DNA of 64,000 nt from Bacteroidales bacterium (GTDB taxonomy: Bacteria > Bacteroidota > Bacteroidia > Bacteroidales > F082): NCBI GenBank assembly GCA_017394865.1, contig JAFPWT010000006.1, forward strand, positions 79,763 to 143,762, in the 5' to 3' direction. A model generated the notes under the pieces. It saw only the letters and a list, made by a program, of their open reading frames with translations. It was not told where the DNA came from and ran no database searches. The first letter of the stretch is position 1; every line of letters starts with the position of its first letter. Positions 54,427-63,759 of the stretch are shown here, one piece after another. Position numbers and translations under genes: made by a program.

Positions 54427-56391
54427 ATGATCTCCGTCCAGAACCTCAGCATGCACTTCACCGGTGACGACCTGTTCACCGACATCACCTTCCTGATTCG
54501 GGAGAAGGACAGGATCGGTTTGGTCGGCCACAACGGTGCCGGCAAGACCACTTTGCTTAAGCTCATCTGCGGACTGGAACAACCCTCAAAAGGCGATGTC
54601 ATCGTGCCTGAAGGTCTCACCATCGGCTACCTGCCTCAGGAAAAGAATGTCAACAGCCCCAATACGGTATTGGACGAAGCCATGACGGCTTTCGACGAAT
54701 ATCACCAGCTGGAATGGGAGGTGGAGCAGTTGCAAAAGGCCATGATGGAGCGCACCGACTACGAGAGCCGCGAATACCAACGCCTGATTGAGCATCTCAA
54801 CGTCCTCAACGACCGTCTGAACATGATGGGAGGCAACGCCATCGAGGGTGAGGCCGAACGTATTTTGGTCGGTTTGGGCTTTGAGCACGACGACATGCAA
54901 CGACCCATGCGTGAGTTCAGCAACGGCTGGCAAATGCGCGTGGAACTAGCCAAGATCCTGCTTAGAAAACCCAATTTACTGCTTTTGGATGAGCCCACCA
55001 ACCACCTCGACATCGAGTCCATCCAATGGCTAGAAGGCTTCCTAAAGTCCTATTACGGCGCCATCTTGATGGTCTCGCACGATAGGGCTTTCTTGGACAA
55101 CATCACCGTCCGCACCATCGAGATCAGCAATGGCAAGATCTACGACTACAAGGCTTCTTACTCCGATTATGTGGCTTTGCGCGAGGAGCGAGTGGACATG
55201 CAGCGCAACGCCTACAACAACCAGCAGCGCGAGATCAAGGAGATTGAAGCCTTTATTGAAAGGTTCCGCTACAAAGCCACCAAGGCCAAGCAGGTGCAGA
55301 GCCGTGTGAAACTCCTTGAGAAAATGGACGAAATTGTCGTCGATGACATCGACAAAACTGCCATCCACTTCCGTTTTCCGCCTGCGCCCCACTCTGGTAA
55401 AGTGACCTTGGAACTCAACCATGTTGGTAAAGCCTATGGCGATCAAGTCATCCTCAAAGACGTTAATCTACTGATCCCCAGAGGCGAGAAAATCGCTTTC
55501 GTAGGCCGCAACGGCGAAGGCAAGTCCACCCTGTCGAAGATCATCTGCGGAGTGCTCGACCATGAAGGTGAGGTAAAACTCGGCCATGAGGTCAAGATTG
55601 GTTATTATGCCCAGAACCAGCAGGATATGCTCGACATGAACAAGACCGTGTTCGAGACCTTGGACGATGTAGCGGTCGGCGACATGCGTCTGAAAGTGAA
55701 GGCTCTGCTGGGTGCTTTCCTGTTCCGCGGCGACGACATCGACAAGAAAGTAAAGGTGCTCTCTGGCGGTGAAAAAGCCCGTTTGTCGCTAGCCAAGATG
55801 CTCCTCTTCCCCACTAACTTGCTGGTCTTGGACGAACCCACTAACCATTTGGACATGCTCTCGAAGGACATCCTGAAGAACGCTCTGATCCAATATGACG
55901 GTACCCTGATCATCGTCTCCCACGACCGCGACTTCCTTCAGGGCTTGACCAATAAGGTCTACGAGTTCCGCAAACCCAACATCAAGGAATACATCGGCGA
56001 CATCTACGACTTCCTGGAGCAGAAGAACCTCAACCACCTGAAGGAACTTGAGATCGCCGCCAAACAGCAGCCACAGAAACCCATCGCCGAGCCTGTCTCG
56101 CAAAACAAGATCAACTATGAGCGCAAGAAGCAGATCGATGCCAGGTTGCGCAAGGTAGATAAGGAAATCCAGCGTTTGGAGGATGCCATCGGCAAACTTG
56201 AAACTGAATTGGCCGAGCAAGATGCCATCATGGCCAATCCTTCGCAGCACCCTGAAATCAAGATTGACAACGACTGGTACTGGGCCTACGGTAAAAAGAA
56301 AGAAGAACTCCAGCGATTAATGGATGATTGGGGTGAACGTCAAGTTGAAAGAGAAGAGGTGATGGCGGAGTACGAGAAAAAAGAAACCTAA
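54427..56391 (+). CDS. ABC-F family ATPase (ribosome-associated type)
   Basis: This 654-aa cytoplasmic protein has two ABC domains and no membrane segment. The first has Walker A GHNGAGKTTLLKL, signature FSNGWQMRVELAKILL and LLLLDEPTNHLD. The linker is the charged helical FIERFRYKATKAKQVQSR. The second has Walker A GRNGEGKSTLSKI, signature LSGGEKARLSLAKML and LVLDEPTNHLD. A C-terminal coiled coil (INYERKKQIDARLRKVDKEI) follows. ABC-F proteins act on the ribosome, some giving antibiotic resistance; this one looks like a housekeeping Uup/EttA-like member. It starts 3 bp after cstA and is probably co-transcribed. Confidence 0.9.
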   Translation: MISVQNLSMHFTGDDLFTDITFLIREKDRIGLVGHNGAGKTTLLKLICGLEQPSKGDVIVPEGLTIGYLPQEKNVNSPNTVLDEAMTAFDEYHQLEWEVEQLQKAMMERTDYESREYQRLIEHLNVLNDRLNMMGGNAIEGEAERILVGLGFEHDDMQRPMREFSNGWQMRVELAKILLRKPNLLLLDEPTNHLDIESIQWLEGFLKSYYGAILMVSHDRAFLDNITVRTIEISNGKIYDYKASYSDYVALREERVDMQRNAYNNQQREIKEIEAFIERFRYKATKAKQVQSRVKLLEKMDEIVVDDIDKTAIHFRFPPAPHSGKVTLELNHVGKAYGDQVILKDVNLLIPRGEKIAFVGRNGEGKSTLSKIICGVLDHEGEVKLGHEVKIGYYAQNQQDMLDMNKTVFETLDDVAVGDMRLKVKALLGAFLFRGDDIDKKVKVLSGGEKARLSLAKMLLFPTNLLVLDEPTNHLDMLSKDILKNALIQYDGTLIIVSHDRDFLQGLTNKVYEFRKPNIKEYIGDIYDFLEQKNLNHLKELEIAAKQQPQKPIAEPVSQNKINYERKKQIDARLRKVDKEIQRLEDAIGKLETELAEQDAIMANPSQHPEIKIDNDWYWAYGKKKEELQRLMDDWGERQVEREEVMAEYEKKET

Positions 56392-56405
56392 TCATAGGCT
56401 ATTTG

Positions 56406-58496
56406 CTATTTCTTTCTGATCAATACGATCATATCCTTGCTACTATCATCAAAGCCGAAATAGCTAACTCTCATATCAATATACCCGTTTTTATCTGTAC
56501 CAACATATCCTTCTTTAGCTTGCATTGTTTTCACCATAATAATACTGTATTTAGAAGTGATATCCCCACCATTCTTCAAAGTGAACTTCATGTAATACTC
56601 TGGCAAAAAGTCACATTCATATATATATTGATATTTTATTACATCTCCATTGGGCAAATTAATACTTCCCGAGGATTTATTTTTGAACAAACTTTCAGAA
56701 AAAGAAATAGTAACCTTGTAATCATAACTGCCCATTCCAGAAGTTGGCTTATTTTTATTGGGATCAGTAGCTCCAGATCCCCCCGATCCTGTTGAAGAAT
56801 TATTACTCCCTTTATTACCACCAGATGGCTTATTTGAAACATTCGGCTTCTGATTAATAGATGGCTCTCGATTAGGTTGTTTCTTTTCCTCTGCAGCTTT
56901 CAACAAAGCCTCTTTGGTGAGCTCTCCATCACGTTTTGTCACCTCTCTTGCTAACTGCAACACTTCAGCACCTGTTAGTTTTTTCTCGTTTGCCACCGAA
57001 GATATAATACAAGCTGCACGCGGAGCAGCAAAGGAGGTACCGTACTTATCTTTCCCCTCATACGTAAAATCAGAAATATCCACCCTCGTTACCCAGGGAT
57101 CATAATGACCAGTTTCAATTTCATTAGAATATGTACTTACAAAACGTACCATATCTTGAGCATTACGCCTATTTGTGTCATATTTAACAATCAAATCCTG
57201 TTGATTGTTACGATTCGCCTTATCATACTCTTTTTTGTAATCCTCCTCTATTTTCTTAAAGTGAGCAACTCTCTCTTCTTCCCCTGCGGATACGATCAAA
57301 AAATGCTTATCCATGATTTCCAATTCGTCAGGGTCAAGATTCTTTCGCAAATAAGAAATAATCGCCGCATCAAATTCTTTCACACCATTATTACCAGCAG
57401 ACTTAACAACAACAAAATCCTTCCCCTGTAATGGTTTAACAACCTCAATATAGCTTTTCATACTATTTAAAAATCTCTCTTGGTAGTCTTCTCTCTCTTC
57501 TACAGTAGCCGAATCCCAGTAATATCTTTCTGAATCTTCTCGCTGACGCAAATATGGCCCAAACGACATATTAATGAAAATAGGCCCATGGTTAGGTGAC
57601 GAAAGAATATCGTGTATAGCAAAAGCCGAGTTGTCCGCAGACATGGAATTCCATTTCTTTTTAATATTCATCCTTTTTCCGTCCTTTGTGCCAATATTGT
57701 AAGGTTTTATTGGAATTGTATTATCGCATTCCTGCATGGCAAATTGAACAATTAATCCATGAGCTGTTGTGTCATTCAAATCTGACTTATCTGAATAAAA
57801 GTTATCCAAAATATAGTTATTCACAGCACATGGAAAGGAAACAATATTCGGATACGCCCAATCAACACCAGTTTTTTGTTGTATCTTTTTGAGAAAGTTT
57901 TGCACATAATCAGCCGGAACTTCCACTAAATAATAACCGTCTTCAGGAATTTGCGCCACGATTTTCCCACCCGACGACTTGATGTCTCTTTGAGCATCTT
58001 TGTATGAGATTCCTTTTTCAAACCACACACACACCTGTCCTTCGATGGCTTCAATGGAATAGGGAGTCCCGTCCTCATCCATCATGTTAACAACAACCAC
58101 TTGAGGATACTCTCCTTTGAATGCAAACATCTCTGGTGAACTCTGTCTATGTGAGAGCAGAACTATCACCAGCACCAACGCCACAACAAACAAGGCTCCG
58201 CCTACTGAACCCAATATTACAGGTAAGGCGTTGGATTTTTTTGGTTGCGGGATTGGTGAAAAATAGCTCTGCCACGGAATGGAGGTATGGCCTAACTTTA
58301 CCGTGTCGTAAGTTTGCAGTTGGGTCTCGCCGAACACACGTCTACCACTCACAAACGTGCCATTGGAGCTATTCAAATCCACGATGGTGTAAGTACCATC
58401 ATCGTGTTGCACAATCTGACAATGATTCCGTCCAACATACGGATCATCAAGCTTGATGTCGTTGTTGGAACTTCTACCTATTGTAACTACCCTCAT
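56406..58496 (-). CDS. FHA - transmembrane - subtilisin-like (S8) protease fusion
   Basis: This 696-aa protein has an N-terminal FHA domain (residues 1-75: TIGRSSNNDIKLDD, GRNHCQIV, LNSSNGTFVSG). A basic PQPKKSN stretch leads into one membrane segment (91-115), predicting a cytoplasmic FHA and an extracytoplasmic remainder. Residues about 165-216 look like an I9-type propeptide (IPEDGYYLVEVP...VDWAYPN). The subtilase core follows with D231 (NNYILDNF), H246 (TTAHGLIV), oxyanion Asn in KSAGNNG and nucleophile S488 in YGTSFAAPRAA. The Asp-His spacing of 15 is short for the family. A Ser/Gly/Asn-rich linker and a beta-rich end domain close it. The closest neighbours are kinases and other FHA proteins, so its protease may be governed by phosphothreonine binding. 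Confidence 0.8.
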   Translation of the reverse strand: MRVVTIGRSSNNDIKLDDPYVGRNHCQIVQHDDGTYTIVDLNSSNGTFVSGRRVFGETQLQTYDTVKLGHTSIPWQSYFSPIPQPKKSNALPVILGSVGGALFVVALVLVIVLLSHRQSSPEMFAFKGEYPQVVVVNMMDEDGTPYSIEAIEGQVCVWFEKGISYKDAQRDIKSSGGKIVAQIPEDGYYLVEVPADYVQNFLKKIQQKTGVDWAYPNIVSFPCAVNNYILDNFYSDKSDLNDTTAHGLIVQFAMQECDNTIPIKPYNIGTKDGKRMNIKKKWNSMSADNSAFAIHDILSSPNHGPIFINMSFGPYLRQREDSERYYWDSATVEEREDYQERFLNSMKSYIEVVKPLQGKDFVVVKSAGNNGVKEFDAAIISYLRKNLDPDELEIMDKHFLIVSAGEEERVAHFKKIEEDYKKEYDKANRNNQQDLIVKYDTNRRNAQDMVRFVSTYSNEIETGHYDPWVTRVDISDFTYEGKDKYGTSFAAPRAACIISSVANEKKLTGAEVLQLAREVTKRDGELTKEALLKAAEEKKQPNREPSINQKPNVSNKPSGGNKGSNNSSTGSGGSGATDPNKNKPTSGMGSYDYKVTISFSESLFKNKSSGSINLPNGDVIKYQYIYECDFLPEYYMKFTLKNGGDITSKYSIIMVKTMQAKEGYVGTDKNGYIDMRVSYFGFDDSSKDMIVLIRKK

Positions 58497-58552
58497 GACA
58501 TTTACTATTTACAAACGCCGCTTCCAACAACCCCACGTAACGGCTTTATACA

Positions 58553-59971
58553 CTAATTTTTACTCTTATTAAACCTCTTCAAATTCTTCATGAAGTCATC
58601 GGGGCCTTTGATGGACACGCGCTGGCCGTAATACACTTCGGCAGCGTCAGCGATCTCCTTGACGAAGGAGGTGCAGCTGTAATTGTAGAAATAGTATGAC
58701 GGCGTTGAGTTTCTTAATTCATCGAGCTTTGATAGCGCTTGATTGATTTGCATGTCAGTAACATAAATAGAGCAACTATCGGTGGCATAGCCTTTCAGCC
58801 AACTGTGGTCAACAATACTCCCTTCGGAATCAAACAATTCGCCATCTTGAGAGCCAAAGCCCCAATAGCCACCATATCGGAGTCCGACAAAGACATGACC
58901 CGTTTTGCTTTTTTCACCTCTCCTGGTCCTATCGCCGCGGCTCCACTTGTAGAACGTAATCTTGTTGTTAGCTGGTGCTTGTTGGTAATACCAAATAGAC
59001 CCTTGGCTTTGATAAATCTCGCTAGGAGCGTTCATGACGTAAGGCGTAATTCTACCTTGGGTTCCTACAGGGGTATTTCTATGTTGCGACGCACTGTAAG
59101 CCGGCACCGAAATTTTGTATTTCTGACGAGGAGCCAATGTCACTTCTTGACGTTCGGTAACCACCAGATTTTGGGCATCCAGCGCTTCCGATTCGATCAT
59201 TGAACCTTGGTCGACCACCACGCTCAATGCTTTGTCAGTATTGTTTTTCAGATAAAGATCCACCATGTAATGGTTATCGGAGCTTGAGGTCGAAGCCCAG
59301 ATATTACGGGACTCCACAAGCACTTCGTTCTTCACCATACGGCGGAACAAACAAATCGGGGTGGTGTCAATGTGCATTTTCAGGTCATGCAAAGGCCTGA
59401 CCACAAGCAGATGCTCATAAGAATAGTCACAAGAATGATAGTATTCTGCAAGGTCGGCTGATGCCTCCGCAATCAACTTTGCTCCTCCAGTGCCTTCAAC
59501 CTTTTTGAGGTCTTTCATTTGCGACTCTTTTTTCAGCAAGGCATTTTCCAGTGTGGTAGCTCTGGGTACATTGATCGTCGCAGGCTCGTACTCGCACATA
59601 TCGATAGTCGTTTTGCCCCAGTTCAGCCACAAGAAGACCGCCACAACTGCCGCTATCAGCAGCACGCCGCCCACACTGATCAGGATGGCGGGCAGTGCAT
59701 TCGATTTGTGTTTTTGGGGTGTAGGAATAGGAGTGAAGTAACTCATCCAAGAGATATTGGAATTACCGACGGTCACACTGTCGGAAGGTTGCAGCTGGGA
59801 TTCGCCATAAATGCGGTTGCCGTTTACAAAAGTGCCATTGGTGCTGTTAAGATCCACAATGGAGTATGTCCCGTTGTCTTGTTGCACAATCTGACAATGG
59901 TGCCGCCCAACGTACGGGTCGTCGAGTTTAATGTCGTTGCTTGAACTTCTACCTATTGTAATTATTCTCAT
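58553..59971 (-). CDS. FHA - transmembrane - permuted papain/NlpC-like domain protein
   Basis: This 472-aa protein has the same FHA domain as its neighbour (residues 1-75: TIGRSSSNDIKLDD, GRHHCQIV, LNSTNGTFVNG) and the same PKxKSNALP-type junction into a membrane segment (93-116). Residues 120-330 are a beta-rich part with HYMVDLYLKNNTDKALSVVV and APRQKYKISVPAYS. The last 130 residues contain SKTGHVFVGLRYGGYWGFGS (H359) and, about 70 residues later, YNYSCTSFVKEIADAAE (C433). His before Cys is the order of circularly permuted NlpC/P60-type cysteine hydrolases. The enzyme assignment is inference; the FHA assignment is firm. It lies between the MORN protein and the FHA-subtilase. Confidence 0.75.
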   Translation of the reverse strand: MRIITIGRSSSNDIKLDDPYVGRHHCQIVQQDNGTYSIVDLNSTNGTFVNGNRIYGESQLQPSDSVTVGNSNISWMSYFTPIPTPQKHKSNALPAILISVGGVLLIAAVVAVFLWLNWGKTTIDMCEYEPATINVPRATTLENALLKKESQMKDLKKVEGTGGAKLIAEASADLAEYYHSCDYSYEHLLVVRPLHDLKMHIDTTPICLFRRMVKNEVLVESRNIWASTSSSDNHYMVDLYLKNNTDKALSVVVDQGSMIESEALDAQNLVVTERQEVTLAPRQKYKISVPAYSASQHRNTPVGTQGRITPYVMNAPSEIYQSQGSIWYYQQAPANNKITFYKWSRGDRTRRGEKSKTGHVFVGLRYGGYWGFGSQDGELFDSEGSIVDHSWLKGYATDSCSIYVTDMQINQALSKLDELRNSTPSYYFYNYSCTSFVKEIADAAEVYYGQRVSIKGPDDFMKNLKRFNKSKN

Positions 59972-59986
59972 GATATTCTGTTTTTA

Positions 59987-61543
59987 TTACTGTTTATTAT
60001 CACCTTGCCAATAGCCCGATGAGATGACATCACCTGCATTAGAAATAAAGACGCCATAGCCCGAGCGTTCGCCATATTCAAAATCACCGTACCACATGTC
60101 ACCCTTATAGGTCCATATCAGCATGCCTTTTCCGTGGGCTTTTCCGTTTCTGGTCTCGCCCACATAATAGCAACCGGAAGAATAGTCATAGCACTTGAAC
60201 ATCAAGTTTTTGTTCTCTGAATCGGCGGGATAGGTTTGAATATGGTTATCGTTGGAAAAGCGTCCGTCATAAATCAGGTGGCCGTAAGAATCGTAGCATC
60301 TTCCCGCACCTGATTTTACATTGTTGCTCCATTCTCCAACATAGAATGTGCTACGCTCACAATTCTTGACACTCTTTCCTTTTGCCGCGATATAGATACC
60401 GACACCGTCTCTGGATCCTGCATTCCAACTACCGATATAGCGTGCACCGTTATTCCAAGAATACATGCCCAGTCCTGAACGATTTCCGTTCTTGAGTTGA
60501 CCTTTGTACGACCCATCCGATCCATAGTCTTGCGATGCGTGGTCCTTACAACGCGACAGTGCATTTCTCCAATAGTCTTGGACGATCGCGTCACCGCTCT
60601 TGTTGCCGATGTAAATATCGGTTTCATAAATCATACGGTCTTCATGCCAGATTTGGAACGTATAATTGCCCGGGATAAAAAAGCCTTGGGTGGAACTGCC
60701 GTAACTTGACAGCTGGAGGTTGTTGTCCTTGCCTGTCATTACCAAGAATGAATCCATGAATGTATATCGGGAAGAGTTGGAAGAGACTTTCAACTTGCCA
60801 TTAGGATCGAAGATTTTACATGATATGGTAACTGCTTCAGGCATATCAAGTATTCCATCGTAAACAATTCTTGGCGTCAGGAACTTCAAGTCAGCAGCAT
60901 AAATCGCTGAGCCAAAGCCACTCAAGACATTATCATTGTCATCGAGGTTTGCAAATTCAACCCTTCGGATGTTCATATAGGCTGTTTGTCGTGCCTGTTT
61001 CCGCAGTTCTTCCCTTCTTTTGTTGTCGCGGTCAACGATTTTCTTTCTTTGTGCCTTAACTTTATTAATATGATCAGCTGGCGCTGAAGTACCTTGATAT
61101 GTAATCAAATAGTTTAAGCAATCCCCTTCTTCTGCGCTGCTGGACATACACCAATTAAACAAATCTCTCTCTGCGTTTTTGTCGTACGAACTTGACTTTT
61201 GCTTATTACCCCCTTTATGTTGATTCGCTTCCGCAGAATGCATCCCGCGAGGATACTTTTTCAAGTATTTATCGTAGTTACCAGCCAGTTGGCATTCCAA
61301 GAAAAGTTTATCATCCGCAATTTTATTATTACAATCCGCAATTTTAGCATTGACGTCTTTATAACCTTTACAGCCATCCTTTCTTTCATTAAGGAACTTA
61401 AAAGTATTTAAAGCACTTTGGTATTTTTTTGCATTGTAATCTTTCATTGCGGCATCATACAAAACAGAGCAATCCTGTTTCTGCGCCAGACTAGCCAGAG
61501 AAAAAAGATAAAAGGCTGCAATTAAAAGTAAAACTCTTTTCAT
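59987..61543 (-). CDS. Periplasmic MORN-repeat protein of the FHA/kinase cluster
   Basis: This 518-aa protein has a signal peptide (LLLIAAFYLFSLASLAQ). A TPR-like helical start (SVLYDAAMKDYNAKKYQSALNTFKFLN) is followed by a charged coiled region (KAQRKKIVDRDNKRREELRKQ), and a beta-sandwich (GNYTFQIWHEDRMIYETDIYIG). About six MORN units then run from residue 365 to the end, for example GSYKGQLKNGNRSGLGMYSW, ARYIGSWNAGSRDGVGIY, FYVGEWSNNVKSGAGRCY and DMWYGDFEYGERSGYGVF. MORN repeats bind proteins or lipids as scaffolds. Being exported, it could meet the extracytoplasmic parts of the FHA proteins and kinase. It starts 23 bp after the kinase gene. Confidence 0.8.
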   Translation of the reverse strand: MKRVLLLIAAFYLFSLASLAQKQDCSVLYDAAMKDYNAKKYQSALNTFKFLNERKDGCKGYKDVNAKIADCNNKIADDKLFLECQLAGNYDKYLKKYPRGMHSAEANQHKGGNKQKSSSYDKNAERDLFNWCMSSSAEEGDCLNYLITYQGTSAPADHINKVKAQRKKIVDRDNKRREELRKQARQTAYMNIRRVEFANLDDNDNVLSGFGSAIYAADLKFLTPRIVYDGILDMPEAVTISCKIFDPNGKLKVSSNSSRYTFMDSFLVMTGKDNNLQLSSYGSSTQGFFIPGNYTFQIWHEDRMIYETDIYIGNKSGDAIVQDYWRNALSRCKDHASQDYGSDGSYKGQLKNGNRSGLGMYSWNNGARYIGSWNAGSRDGVGIYIAAKGKSVKNCERSTFYVGEWSNNVKSGAGRCYDSYGHLIYDGRFSNDNHIQTYPADSENKNLMFKCYDYSSGCYYVGETRNGKAHGKGMLIWTYKGDMWYGDFEYGERSGYGVFISNAGDVISSGYWQGDNKQ

Positions 61544-61566
61544 TTATTTCAGTTTAAAATTAACTA

Positions 61567-63048
61567 TTATGGCCTCAACTGAACAGCAATGGCACTCCCG
61601 TTTTCAGATTGGCGTAAGACATTATCGATCAAAGTGATTTTTTCTTTTTGATCTATATAGTAAATATTGTTCTCAACATCATCTATTTGCAAAGCAAGAA
61701 ATTCTCTTAACTCGTCATTCACGCTCCGCTTTGCTCGCTCCAATTCTGTTCTATACGATGAGAGTTCGTGCTTAAACATTGGAATAAGTCCCGACTTTTT
61801 GAAATCAGGATCTTGTTCATCCTGCTCTATTTCTTTCAGTTTGTCCAGAGCCTGAATAATGAAAAACTTATTACCCACATTCCCGTCTTTATCTTTGACA
61901 ATACTACCAATAGCCCTGTCACAATCCTGAACTTTCTTATTATACGACTGCCTGAACCTCTCCATTCTTGCTTCGTCAACCACCTCCTGCTTATCATCGG
62001 CACGGTTATTAACGACCACGGCGACCGTGACGCCGATCACCAGCATGAAGAAGACTCCCAGTAGTATCCATAGCCAAGCCAAGCTTTTCTTTCGTGGAGC
62101 TTCAGAAACTGGTACAGGCCCTTGTGGAGGAACACCTTGTGGAGAGCGGCCTTGCGGACCATACATATCAACGGGTGCCGTCATAGCCTCACCGCCCAGC
62201 AAGTCATACATGAAGTCGCTCACTGTCTGATAACGGTCTTCCGGCTTCAGTTCCATGGCCTTCATGATGGTTCCACTGACCTTCTCTGAAATATCGGGAA
62301 ACAGTTCTCTCGGTGATTTCAGCGGTTCCATCATTCGGGTGGTGGCGTCGATGGGTTTCACGCCCGTCAACAGGAAATAGAACACGCCGCCCAAAGCATA
62401 GATGTCAGTGTAGTTTCCCTTCTTGCTCGTTGTGGAATACTGCTCCAACGGGGCATAACCTTGGGTGAGTATGGCGGTTTGGTTTTGAACCTCGTCATGA
62501 ACAAACTCTCTGGCCGAACCAAAGTCAATCAAGACCACACGATTGTCGGGAGTGATGATCACGTTGTCGGGTTTGATGTCGCGGTGAAGGATGTGCTTGC
62601 TGTGGATATACGACACGGCTTCCGCCAGCTGTCCCATGCAATTCACGGCGTCCATGAACGACATTTTGCCTTCCGTCTCGATTTTCTGCTGCAGGGTGAT
62701 GCCTGGGACGAACTCCATCACGATGTACGAAGTGTTGTTCTCATCGAAGATATCGATCACTCTGACCACATGGGGGTTGTTCAGCGAGACCAGGGTGCGT
62801 GCCTCGTCAGCGAAACGCTTTTTCAATTTGGCGTATCTGGCAGGATCGATGTCCTGCAGATATACCGTGCTCCTGTCAGGGTCTCTGACGCATTTTCCGC
62901 TGATAAAAAACTCTTTGACCGCATAATGAACGTTTAGTTCAACATGACGCACAAAGTAGGTTATTCCGAAGCCGCCGGCACCGATGACTTTCTCCACAAC
63001 ATATCGTCCACCGCCAAAGGTCTTCCCTATTTCCAAAGTATTGCTCAT
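61567..63048 (-). CDS. Hanks-type Ser/Thr protein kinase with one membrane segment
   Basis: This 493-aa protein has a complete kinase domain (about 15-285): glycine loop VIGAGGFGITYF (22-28), K45 in YAVKEFF, HRDIKPDNV with D157, LIDFGSAREF with the DFG at 175-177, GYAPLEQY as the P+1 region, and DIYALGGVFYFLLTG. A Pro/Gly-rich juxtamembrane stretch ending PRKKS leads to a membrane helix (323-346). The extracytoplasmic part of about 147 residues is largely helical (ERFRQSYNKKVQDCDRAI, MFKHELSSYRTELERAKRSV). This sensor differs from PASTA kinases. Likely partners are the three FHA proteins beside it. Confidence 0.92.
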   Translation of the reverse strand: MSNTLEIGKTFGGGRYVVEKVIGAGGFGITYFVRHVELNVHYAVKEFFISGKCVRDPDRSTVYLQDIDPARYAKLKKRFADEARTLVSLNNPHVVRVIDIFDENNTSYIVMEFVPGITLQQKIETEGKMSFMDAVNCMGQLAEAVSYIHSKHILHRDIKPDNVIITPDNRVVLIDFGSAREFVHDEVQNQTAILTQGYAPLEQYSTTSKKGNYTDIYALGGVFYFLLTGVKPIDATTRMMEPLKSPRELFPDISEKVSGTIMKAMELKPEDRYQTVSDFMYDLLGGEAMTAPVDMYGPQGRSPQGVPPQGPVPVSEAPRKKSLAWLWILLGVFFMLVIGVTVAVVVNNRADDKQEVVDEARMERFRQSYNKKVQDCDRAIGSIVKDKDGNVGNKFFIIQALDKLKEIEQDEQDPDFKKSGLIPMFKHELSSYRTELERAKRSVNDELREFLALQIDDVENNIYYIDQKEKITLIDNVLRQSENGSAIAVQLRP

Positions 63049-63094
63049 GACACAATATTACAATTCCGGATACAAAAATGATTTCGAGTTTTTT

Positions 63095-63721
63095 TTATAA
63101 CATGTAAGATACCAAAACGAGACCGAAGATCAAGTTATAGATAACGTAGACCACAGAGAACACCACGGTAATAATGCTCAATGCCAGGCCTGCTTTCAAC
63201 ATGCCGGTACCTCTATAATTTCCGCGACGTGCCTTGCCCAAGCCCGTTGCTGACAAAATCAAGCCAATGACACCCATTATAAATGCTATGATTACCAAGG
63301 CAAAGCCAAAATAAGCAGGTTCAGGATTCCATGTGGAACTTAACGTGCAGAGCAAAAAGCCCACTAAGAAGAAGAATAAGCCCAACGCTCCGAGAATCAA
63401 ACCACCAGGTGATGCAGTGCGGACTTCACCATCAGGAGTATTACCACCCGGGGGGATACTGCCACCAACAAGATTGATAACGCTACTCCAGTCGAGCTGT
63501 GCCGAGTCGGCGAACATGATTCTGTCGCCATATTTGACTTGTCTCGACGAATTGTGTAACAACTGGCCGTTCACGGTTGTGCCGTGTGTGCTCTTGTCAA
63601 TCAGCGTATACGTACGGTCCGGGTTAACAAACAATTCCGCATGGAAGCGGCTTACTCTGTCTGTTCTGTCAAGAATCACGATGTCATTTTGTGATGATCT
63701 TCCGATAGAAATCTTATTCAT
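63095..63721 (-). CDS. FHA-domain membrane protein
   Basis: This 208-aa protein starts with an FHA domain (residues 1-80: KISIGRSSQNDIVILDRTDRVSRFHAEL, LIDKSTHGTTVNGQLLH). Unlike its neighbours it has the canonical SRFH. A short Pro/Gly linker is followed by three hydrophobic segments (LILGALGLFFFLVGFLLCTL, YFGFALVIIAFIMGVIGLIL, LALSIITVVFSVVYVIYNLI). The last two resemble DUF4190-type membrane regions. It has no enzyme domain and may recruit phosphorylated proteins to the membrane. It lies between the two kinases in the same direction. Confidence 0.82.
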   Translation of the reverse strand: MNKISIGRSSQNDIVILDRTDRVSRFHAELFVNPDRTYTLIDKSTHGTTVNGQLLHNSSRQVKYGDRIMFADSAQLDWSSVINLVGGSIPPGGNTPDGEVRTASPGGLILGALGLFFFLVGFLLCTLSSTWNPEPAYFGFALVIIAFIMGVIGLILSATGLGKARRGNYRGTGMLKAGLALSIITVVFSVVYVIYNLIFGLVLVSYML

Positions 63722-63759
63722 AATTCAAATTTTTTAATTAATACTATATTAAATTCATT

